Assembly: GCA_003545155.1 (NCBI GenBank)
Contig: DQCH01000087.1
Span: 1 to 10,664 of the forward strand
Reading direction: 5' to 3'
Length of the DNA stretch: 10,664 nucleotides
DNA from: Candidatus Acetothermia bacterium
GTDB lineage: Bacteria; Bipolaricaulota; Bipolaricaulia; UBA7950; UBA9294
The position numbers were made by a program, and so were the translations under genes. Positions 5,373-10,664 of this stretch are shown here, one piece after another (the stretch's first letter is position 1; every line of letters starts with the position of its first letter). The notes under the pieces were generated by a model. It ran no database searches. It had not been told where the DNA came from and worked only from the letters and a program-made list of their open reading frames with translations.

Positions 5373-6005
5373 TCAGACTGCGTCGATTTGCTCCATCAAC
5401 CGTTCACTTAACAAGCGGTAGCGCTCCGCGCGGCTGGCCATCTTCACGGTTTCACTCTCCAACTCGGACACGGTGAACGGCCGGCCAAACGAGATCGTGA
5501 TCTGCGGGTAACGAAACGGATAACGTGGCGGATACGGACCATTTGCCCGGATATTCACCGGGAGAAATTTCTTACCAGTGAGACGAGCGAAGTGGATCGC
5601 CCCCGACTTGGGGTCGACCCGGCGACGCGTCGTCCCTTCCGGGAAGATCCCGATCAACCTCTCGCGCTTGATCGCCTGCAGCATGCGGCGAAAATCTGCC
5701 TTGTTGAAATTGTCGCGGTCGATCGTCGTGGCGTAGAGCTTGATTAGGGGATTGAACAGCGGATTGCGCAACAGGCCCTTCCGGGCGATGAAGTGGATGC
5801 GGTTCCGCCAGCCAAGTGCCGCTGTTAGAAGTGGTATGTCCCAATAACTGCGGTGACGCGCAACTGTAATGTAGTGACTGTCATGGTCAATGATCTCCTT
5901 TCCCTTAACCCGTAAGCGAAACAAGATCTTCGCCAAGAGGAAAAAGAAGAAGGATATAAACGCGTATAAGCCACCCTTGAGTAAGTCTTTTAACTGGTCT
6001 GTCAA
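5373..6005 (-). CDS. plsC: 1-acyl-sn-glycerol-3-phosphate acyltransferase-like protein (PlsC family)
   Basis: A 210-residue membrane-associated acyltransferase, probably adding the second acyl chain to lysophosphatidic acid to give phosphatidic acid. An N-terminal hydrophobic segment (about 11-29, GLYAFISFFFFLLAKILF) should anchor it to the inner membrane. The catalytic H-x4-D motif is HRSYWD (51-56) and the FPEGTTRR motif is at 121-128. A substrate-site region (IARKGLLRNPLFNPLIK) and a VNIRANGPYPPRYPF block are also present. The start is TTG at 6005: TTGA joins the start to the cmk stop with a 4-base overlap (on the minus strand), and GGGAG lies 4 bases upstream. The cmk-plsC-rpsA order is known from many Gram-positive genomes, where ispH often sits between plsC and rpsA; ispH is absent here. 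Exact acyl donor and acceptor are not determined. Confidence 0.9.
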   Translation of the reverse strand: MTDQLKDLLKGGLYAFISFFFFLLAKILFRLRVKGKEIIDHDSHYITVARHRSYWDIPLLTAALGWRNRIHFIARKGLLRNPLFNPLIKLYATTIDRDNFNKADFRRMLQAIKRERLIGIFPEGTTRRRVDPKSGAIHFARLTGKKFLPVNIRANGPYPPRYPFRYPQITISFGRPFTVSELESETVKMASRAERYRLLSERLMEQIDAV

Positions 6006-6616
6006 CGTTCTCCCAACCGCCCCTTGACTAGGTCTATCGCCTCGGAAATGACCTCTGCGAGGCTCTTTCGATCGGTGTCGATTATAATTGCATCCCTTGC
6101 GGGGTTCAAGGGGGAGATGGCTCGGGTCCGATCTCGCACATCCCGGGTGCGGATCTCGTTCAACGTTGTGGAAAGATCGGTCCCTTTCCGTTGATTTGCA
6201 CGGCGTTTCGCGCGCTCCAATGGGTTCGCCTTAAGGAAGATCTTCACTTCTGCTTCGGGAAGGACCACCGTGCCAATGTCCCTGCCTTCCATCACCACGT
6301 CGAAGCTGGCGGCAATCTTCCGTTGTATGGCCACAAGTTTTTCCCGTACCTTCGGTTTGGTGGCGACTTGTGAGGATTCCTGATCGAGCTTTGGTGTATG
6401 GAGGAGATCGGTGACGTTCTCCCCGTTCAGCAGGAAACGACCGTCTTTGTCCATAGTGATATCGATCTCATTAAGGTTGAGACCGCGATCGAGGCCAAGG
6501 GCAACGGCGCGGTACATCTTCCCAGTTTCCACAAATAAGCACCCGAAGTGACGGGCGAGCGCTCGGCCGAGGCTGGTCTTCCCCACGGCGGCTGGGCCAT
6601 CGATGGTGATCTGCAT
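6002..6616 (-). CDS. cmk: (d)CMP kinase
   Basis: Phosphorylates CMP and dCMP to the diphosphates in pyrimidine salvage and nucleic acid turnover. The 204-residue protein is shorter than E. coli Cmk (227) but contains all key blocks: P-loop DGPAAVGKTS at 6-15, TGKMYRAVA at 31-39 (the usual motif has Ala or Ser in place of this Lys), VVMEGRDIGTVVLPEAEVKIFL at 107-128 with the nucleotide-contacting GRD at 111-113, and RDVRDRTRAISPL at 158-170. The ATG shares one base with the ispE stop (TAATG on the minus strand), and AAAGGGGA lies just upstream. The stop overlaps the acyltransferase start by 4 bases, so translation is probably coupled along the operon. Confidence 0.96.
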   Translation of the reverse strand: MQITIDGPAAVGKTSLGRALARHFGCLFVETGKMYRAVALGLDRGLNLNEIDITMDKDGRFLLNGENVTDLLHTPKLDQESSQVATKPKVREKLVAIQRKIAASFDVVMEGRDIGTVVLPEAEVKIFLKANPLERAKRRANQRKGTDLSTTLNEIRTRDVRDRTRAISPLNPARDAIIIDTDRKSLAEVISEAIDLVKGRLGER

Positions 6617-7452
6617 TAGTTTTCCCCTTTCACGTGATACCCCGAGTCGGTCGCTGCGCAGAGGTGGGTCTTGGCCTCTGGGAAGGAGGCAACAAGGTTC
6701 TCTCTGGCGACCGTTGCTATTTTCAGGTCCGAGAAGGCAGCGTAGAAGGTGGACCCACTTCCGCTCATCCCGAAATACTCGGCGTCTAAGGAAGCGATCG
6801 CCTCGCGATAGGGACCAAGCGCTGGGTAGAGGTCAAGCGCGGCCGCTTCAAGGTCGTTACACCCCAAGGGTGGTGCGGTCGTGGAATTACCGTAGGTGGA
6901 CACAATCCGGTCAAGATGTGCGTAGACTGCGGCGGTGGCACAGTGAACCGGTGGGACGAGCAAAAGGAAGCGCTCCTTACGCAGGGGATGAAGCGGGGCG
7001 ATACGCTCCCCTTTTCCGGTGACTCTCACCAGCCCCCCGGTGAGGAAGAGGGGGACGTCCGCACCGAGGCGTGCGGCGAGGCGGACAAGGCAGTCCGTTG
7101 GAAGAGGCGGCGGGATAAGTCGATCCACGGCCCACAGGACTGCCGCGGCATCACTCGACCCGCCGCCGAGGCCGGCCCCGACTGGGATCCGCTTCTCCAC
7201 TTTAATCTGAACCCCCTGAGGGCTGCGCTTCTTTCCGAGGAGGAGGCGGGCCGCTCGTGCCGCGAGGTCCACATTCGGTGGTAGTTTAAGATCGTTTATC
7301 ACTGTCACTCCTCTATTTGCGCTTTTTACCATGATCGCGTCGGCAAGATCGATCGTCTGGATGATGGAGTCGATATCGTGGGATCCGTCAGTCCGGCGGC
7401 CGACAATACGCAATGAAAGGTTCAGCTTCGCGTAAGCTTGAAGCTTCATCAT
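6616..7452 (-). CDS. ispE: 4-diphosphocytidyl-2-C-methyl-D-erythritol kinase
   Basis: GHMP-family kinase of the non-mevalonate (MEP) isoprenoid pathway, phosphorylating CDP-ME at its 2-hydroxyl. The 278-residue length is typical. AYAKLNLSL at 6-14 has the catalytic Lys9. The ATP loop PVGAGLGGGSSDAAA is at 90-104. The GADVPLFLTGG block at 130-140 has the catalytic Asp132. The C-terminal GMSGSGSTFYA is at 228-238. The substrate-side motif reads DGSHDIDSI where most family members have D-G-Y-H. The start is taken as the first of two adjacent ATG codons (7452), giving an ATGA overlap with the hutI stop; the second, at 7449, cannot be excluded. No other MEP gene is in the window. Confidence 0.95.
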   Translation of the reverse strand: MMKLQAYAKLNLSLRIVGRRTDGSHDIDSIIQTIDLADAIMVKSANRGVTVINDLKLPPNVDLAARAARLLLGKKRSPQGVQIKVEKRIPVGAGLGGGSSDAAAVLWAVDRLIPPPLPTDCLVRLAARLGADVPLFLTGGLVRVTGKGERIAPLHPLRKERFLLLVPPVHCATAAVYAHLDRIVSTYGNSTTAPPLGCNDLEAAALDLYPALGPYREAIASLDAEYFGMSGSGSTFYAAFSDLKIATVARENLVASFPEAKTHLCAATDSGYHVKGEN

Positions 7453-8660
7453 GCAGATTCGTAGACGACCTTCCCGCCTTGGATTACCATGCGAACTGGG
7501 TTGTGCCCAAAGAAGTAGGGAATCTGCCGGTAGCTTTCAAGGTCGAGGAGGATCAGATCGGCTGCTTTTCCCTTTTCCAGTGAACCGATCTCCTCGGACA
7601 GTTCTAGGGCACAGGCAGCGTTCAGGGTCGCTGCGGTGATCGCCTCCTCTACGGAGAGTCCCATCTTTATGACGGCAAGCCCGATTACAATCCACATCGA
7701 ATAGATGGGACAGGTCCCGGGGTTAAAGTCGCTTGCCAGGGCAACGGGGAGGCCAAGTTCGATCATCCTTCGTGCTGGAGCGTAGTTAGAGGTAAGGTTA
7801 AACGCAGTCCCTGGGAGAAGTACCGGGATAACCCCTGCTTCCTTTAACCGTTTCATCCCCTTCTCGCTTACCTTCAAAAGATGGTCCGCAGAGGTCACCT
7901 CGAGCTCGGCGGCAAGTTCGGCTCCCCCGACGTCAGCAAGTTCGTCTGCATGCAGTTTTAACCTTAGTCCCGCCCCACGGGCGGCGCGAAGAATGGTGCG
8001 GGCCTCGGCGCGCGTGTAGAAACCCCGATCACAAAAGACATCGCAAAACTGGGCGAGTCGTCGCCGCCGTACAGTGGGGATCATCTCAGTGATGATGCTG
8101 GAGATGTAGTCGCCGCGGCCGATCTCCTTGGGAAAGGCGTGTGCGCCGAGGAAGGTAGGAACTACACGCATCGGCACCGTCTTCTTAAGCTGGCGGATGG
8201 CGACGAGGAGCTTGATTTCGTTCTCCAGGCTAAGACCATAGCCACTCTTGATCTCAACCGTCGTTGTCCCACAGGCCAGCATGCGCTGCAGATAGGGGAG
8301 AGCGCCTTCTACCAGATCTTCTTCACTTGTTGTTGCAACGGCACGGGCGCTTGCGAGGATTCCTCCTCCGTCGTAAGGGTTTCCCTGCAAGCGAGCAAGG
8401 AACTCCTCCTCACGTGTGTCGGCAAAGACGGCGTGTGTATGTGGATCAACTAAGCCAGGAAGGACAACCCCGCCGCGGGCATCGATCGTCTGATCGACAC
8501 CTGCCCGATCGATCCGAGCAGCGATCTCGGTTATCCTTTCCCCGTTTGCCAGAAGCTCGACCCCTTCGTAGATAGTGAGGTCGTTCATCTGTTTCCCCCC
8601 TGCCGGGGCCCTCCCGTGAGGGGTGATAAGCTGCCCGATGTTCGTGATGAGGATGTTCAT
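7449..8660 (-). CDS. hutI: Imidazolonepropionase
   Basis: Amidohydrolase that opens imidazolone-5-propionate to N-formimino-L-glutamate, the third step of histidine breakdown. The 403-residue protein aligns by eye along the whole HutI family. Its blocks are LITNIGQLIT at 4-13, GLVDPHTHAVFADTREEEF at 69-87 with metal ligands His74 and His76, EIKSGYGL at 136-143, TFLGAHAFP at 169-177, KLHADE at 235-240 (His237, Glu240), SADHL at 257-261 (His260), LLPGTAFNL and LASDFNPGT at 308-316 (metal ligand Asp311). The segment between LQGNPY and GGGI is several residues shorter than in B. subtilis HutI. There is no Shine-Dalgarno site; the ATG is 9 bases after a -10 box, so the mRNA is probably leaderless. 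No hutH, hutU or formimidoyl-glutamate gene is nearby; it heads an otherwise housekeeping operon. Confidence 0.95.
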   Translation of the reverse strand: MNILITNIGQLITPHGRAPAGGKQMNDLTIYEGVELLANGERITEIAARIDRAGVDQTIDARGGVVLPGLVDPHTHAVFADTREEEFLARLQGNPYDGGGILASARAVATTSEEDLVEGALPYLQRMLACGTTTVEIKSGYGLSLENEIKLLVAIRQLKKTVPMRVVPTFLGAHAFPKEIGRGDYISSIITEMIPTVRRRRLAQFCDVFCDRGFYTRAEARTILRAARGAGLRLKLHADELADVGGAELAAELEVTSADHLLKVSEKGMKRLKEAGVIPVLLPGTAFNLTSNYAPARRMIELGLPVALASDFNPGTCPIYSMWIVIGLAVIKMGLSVEEAITAATLNAACALELSEEIGSLEKGKAADLILLDLESYRQIPYFFGHNPVRMVIQGGKVVYESA

Positions 8661-8669
8661 AGGCGTTCT

Positions 8670-8698
8670 AGTATAGTAAGCTAGAGAAATCTTTACAA
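8670..8698 (-). promoter_or_regulatory. Sigma70-type promoter for hutI and downstream genes
   Basis: On the minus strand TTGTAA (8693-8698, 4 of 6) and TATACT (8670-8675, 5 of 6) are separated by exactly 17 bases. The hutI ATG starts 9 bases after the -10 box. An inverted repeat TCTAG-N9-CTAGA (8667-8685) overlaps the -10 box and could be a regulator site, though five-base arms are weak support. This is the best candidate promoter for the whole hutI-ispE-cmk-plsC-rpsA-HU unit; an extra promoter nearer to rpsA is likely on general grounds but I could not identify one. Confidence 0.6.
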
Positions 8699-8821
8699 TG
8701 GTGCCACTATGTATTGTGCTACCAGGAACAATGATAGAACCAAGGCGGTATACGCTGGGAGTAGAGAATTCGGCTCGGCCAGTCTTGATCGCCTAAAAGG
8801 TTGCTTTGAAGGAGTGGTTCG

Positions 8822-9721
8822 ATGGGATCCTTTAAATCGGGATTCGTCGGGGTCTTGGGACAGACGAACGTTGGGAAATCGACTTTCTTAAACACCGTAA
8901 TCGGCGAGAAGCTTCTTATCACCTCCGCGAAACCTCAGACAACGCGCAACCGCGTGCGTTGCATTTACACAAGCGATGAGGCCCAGATCGTCTTTGTCGA
9001 TACCCCTGGTCTACATCAGCCGCGCAACAGGCTCAGTCGCTATATCCTACGCGAGGCCTTTCGTGCCCTTCGTGGGCTCGACGTATTGCTCTATATGATC
9101 GAACCCTGGGGGAGGGTAAGCAATTACGATCGTGTTCTCATCGAACGTTTTCAGAATCATGACCGCCCGATCCTCCTTTTGGTGAACAAGATCGATCTTG
9201 CCCGCGGTAATGACTTAGAGGAGACGCTACTGGCCTACGAGGCAGAAGGGAAATTCGCAGAACTTATTCCAATCTCCGCTGTTAGAAAGATCAATCTCGA
9301 TGAGGCCCTTCGAACGATTGTCATTTACCTTCCCGAAGGAAGGCCGTATTTCCCCACCGATATTACAAGCGACTGTTCCGAGGCGTTCTTGGTGGGCGAG
9401 CTCATCCGGGAGAAGATCGTTCAGTTAACTTTTAAGGAGATCCCCTATACCACGGCGGTGCGGGTGAAGTGGATAAACGAGCGGGAGGACGGCCTTCTTG
9501 AGATCAAGGCCGAGATCGTGACGGACAGGAAATCGCAGAAAGGTATAATTATAGGCAAGGGTGGTAGCATGATTAAACAAATTGGAACCAAAGCTAGGGC
9601 CGATATCGAATCCCTTCTTGGCACGCAAGTTTTTCTCGAGCTCATGGTGAAGGTCTACAAAGGATGGACCAGGGACTTAAGCCAGATTGAGCGCTTGACC
9701 GGCAATGGCGCTGAGGGCTAA
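8822..9721 (+). CDS. era: GTPase Era
   Basis: Essential GTPase that binds the 3' end of 16S rRNA during maturation of the 30S subunit. The 299-residue length is normal. The GTPase domain (about 6-170) shows G1 GQTNVGKS at 13-20 (most Era proteins have GRPNVGKS), switch I with PQTTRNR at 38-44, G3 DTPG at 60-63, G4 NKID at 122-125 and G5 ISA at 151-153. The C-terminal KH domain (about 200-282) has GIIIGKGGSMIKQIG at 241-255 with the RNA-binding GKGG loop. An AAGGAG site (8809-8814) lies 7 bases before the ATG. The gene is divergent from hutI across 161 bases in which I see no convincing plus-strand promoter; TTTACA at 8692-8697 is a possible -35 but lacks a good -10. Confidence 0.97.
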   Translation: MGSFKSGFVGVLGQTNVGKSTFLNTVIGEKLLITSAKPQTTRNRVRCIYTSDEAQIVFVDTPGLHQPRNRLSRYILREAFRALRGLDVLLYMIEPWGRVSNYDRVLIERFQNHDRPILLLVNKIDLARGNDLEETLLAYEAEGKFAELIPISAVRKINLDEALRTIVIYLPEGRPYFPTDITSDCSEAFLVGELIREKIVQLTFKEIPYTTAVRVKWINEREDGLLEIKAEIVTDRKSQKGIIIGKGGSMIKQIGTKARADIESLLGTQVFLELMVKVYKGWTRDLSQIERLTGNGAEG

Positions 9722-9725
9722 CCGG

Positions 9726-9800
9726 ATGAGACAAAAGACGGCTACAAGGGCCCTCTTCGTCAATACGAATTTCGTAGCTTTACCGACCACTCGCCGATGA
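9726..9800 (+). CDS. Possible 24-residue ORF between era and the GNAT-like gene
   Basis: An ATG 4 bases after the era stop opens a 24-codon frame, MRQKTATRALFVNTNFVALP followed by TTRR. Its TGA overlaps the next ATG as ATGA. GAGGG at the end of era is 8 bases upstream and could serve as its ribosome site. The downstream gene has no Shine-Dalgarno site of its own, so this frame may act by translational coupling rather than through its peptide. I recognise no homologue, and an ORF this short can arise by chance. Confidence 0.3.
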   Translation: MRQKTATRALFVNTNFVALPTTRR

Positions 9801-10660
9801 ACATCACCATTGAGCGGCTTATCTCTCTTGAAGCGTTCTCATCTTGCGAGCAGCTGCAGCAGGAGATAGGGAAGTATGAGGAGCGCCAAATCCTTCCCAC
9901 CCACCTGCTAGTGACGCTTCACCGCAGCGGTGGGGCTGTACTTGGAGCCTACGACACCGATGTCGAACCGCCGCGACTCTGCGGTTGCCTGATCGATCTT
10001 GTCGCGCATTACGACGGGAGACCCTCCTGGATTACCCTCTTTCACGGGGTGGTACGGAAGCTACGTAACTGCGAGATCGGCTATCAGTTGCGGGTAAAAG
10101 AGCGAGAGGAGTGTCAAAGGGCGGGTGTGGGCCTCATCACCTGGGCACTCGATCCGTTGCGCAGCTTGGAGGCGCATTTCTCCTTTAACAAGCTGGGGGC
10201 GATCTGTGTTGGCTACGAACGCAACTTGTACGGGGAGCTACCTGATCCGGCCAACCGTGGCCTGGCGAGCGACCGCCTGATAGTCGAGTGGTGGATCGAT
10301 TCCCCCCGCGTTACGGGGGTGGTGGATCGAGGCGTTCTTCCGTATCACTTTCACCTCGGACTTGACCGGATGGAGGTAGTAACAAAGACTAAGCTCGCGG
10401 AGAATGGGGTGCGGCGACTGGTGGGATTCGAGGCCGCAGCGGGCAGCGATGTTATCCTCGCTGAGATCCCCGTCAACCTCGACCGTATACGAGCACTTGA
10501 TCCAGCTTTGGCGCGTGACTGGCGTATCAAGATGAGGGACGTGTTCGAACAAGTTCTTGCCAGAGGATATATTATAACGGGGTTCGTACACGAGGCTGAC
10601 CGCAGCTTCCATCTGTTGGAGCGTGCGAAGAAGGGAGCGGTCCTGGGGCGAGCCTCATAA
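9797..10660 (+). CDS. GNAT superfamily acetyltransferase-like protein (COG3375 type)
   Basis: A 287-residue protein resembling the predicted acetyltransferases of COG3375, whose substrate is unknown. The GNAT-like part spans about 1-170. Supporting blocks are LQQEIGKYEERQILPTHLLV near the N-terminus, then GAVLGAYDTD, GRPSWITLFHGVV and ITWALDPLRSLEAHFSFNKLGAI at 114-136, and YERNLYGELPD followed by SDRLIVEWWIDSPRV at 158-172. The acetyl-CoA loop, normally R-x-x-G-x-G, reads RNCEIG (90-95) with Glu in place of the first Gly, so activity is uncertain. The C-terminal third (about 180-287) has no motif I recognise beyond the family. The ATG fits the family N-terminus, but no Shine-Dalgarno site precedes it. 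The stop reads TAATG at the window edge, so another coupled gene may begin at 10660. Confidence 0.8.
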   Translation: MNITIERLISLEAFSSCEQLQQEIGKYEERQILPTHLLVTLHRSGGAVLGAYDTDVEPPRLCGCLIDLVAHYDGRPSWITLFHGVVRKLRNCEIGYQLRVKEREECQRAGVGLITWALDPLRSLEAHFSFNKLGAICVGYERNLYGELPDPANRGLASDRLIVEWWIDSPRVTGVVDRGVLPYHFHLGLDRMEVVTKTKLAENGVRRLVGFEAAAGSDVILAEIPVNLDRIRALDPALARDWRIKMRDVFEQVLARGYIITGFVHEADRSFHLLERAKKGAVLGRAS

Positions 10661-10664
10661 TGTG

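Noticed and set aside
8709..8891. 60-codon plus-strand ORF upstream of and overlapping era.
   Set aside because: It runs out of frame into the conserved GTPase domain of era, has no ribosome site and no recognisable motif.

Overview
This is a bacterial chromosome segment made almost entirely of conserved housekeeping genes. All coding sequences look intact apart from glnS, which is cut by the left edge. I see no mobile element, CRISPR array, phage gene or pseudogene. The source is probably an uncultured or deep-branching bacterium. Evidence for bacteria is S1, Era, Cmk, the MEP-pathway gene ispE, sigma70-like -35/-10 boxes and Shine-Dalgarno sites. The lineage cannot be fixed from this sequence. 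Notable traits are a true GlnRS with its own tRNA-Gln, tightly overlapping genes, one TTG start, and two operon-leading genes that appear to be leaderless.

Layout. (1) 1-510, minus strand: a promoter, tRNA-Gln(CUG), a 159-base spacer and the 5' end of glnS. (2) 511-3231, plus strand: a promoter with an internal palindrome, then memo (AmmeMemoRadiSam protein B), yicC, gmk and acpS, each overlapping the next by 8-11 bases. (3) 3203-8698, minus strand: a promoter, then hutI, ispE, cmk, a plsC-like acyltransferase, rpsA and an HU/IHF-type gene. The first four genes overlap by 1-4 bases. A 101-base leader precedes rpsA. The unit converges on acpS, the two coding ends overlap by 29 bases, and its likely intrinsic terminator lies inside the acpS coding region. 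(4) 8822-10664, plus strand: era, a possible 24-codon ORF and a GNAT-like gene of the COG3375 type. A further start codon may overlap the stop of that last gene.

Function. Region 3 contains the widespread cmk-rpsA-HU/IHF order, with an acyltransferase between cmk and rpsA as in many Gram-positive bacteria. It also carries an isoprenoid gene (ispE) and, unexpectedly, a histidine-degradation gene (hutI) at its head. Region 2 joins the common yicC-gmk pair to acpS (carrier-protein activation) and a Memo-family gene. Region 1 puts a tRNA and its cognate synthetase in one probable transcription unit.

No clearly new multi-gene system is visible. The points most worth a second look are regulatory: the tRNA-Gln/glnS unit, the matched leaderless promoters, the terminator inside acpS, the structured leader before rpsA, and the small ORF whose stop overlaps the start of a GNAT gene that has no Shine-Dalgarno site.
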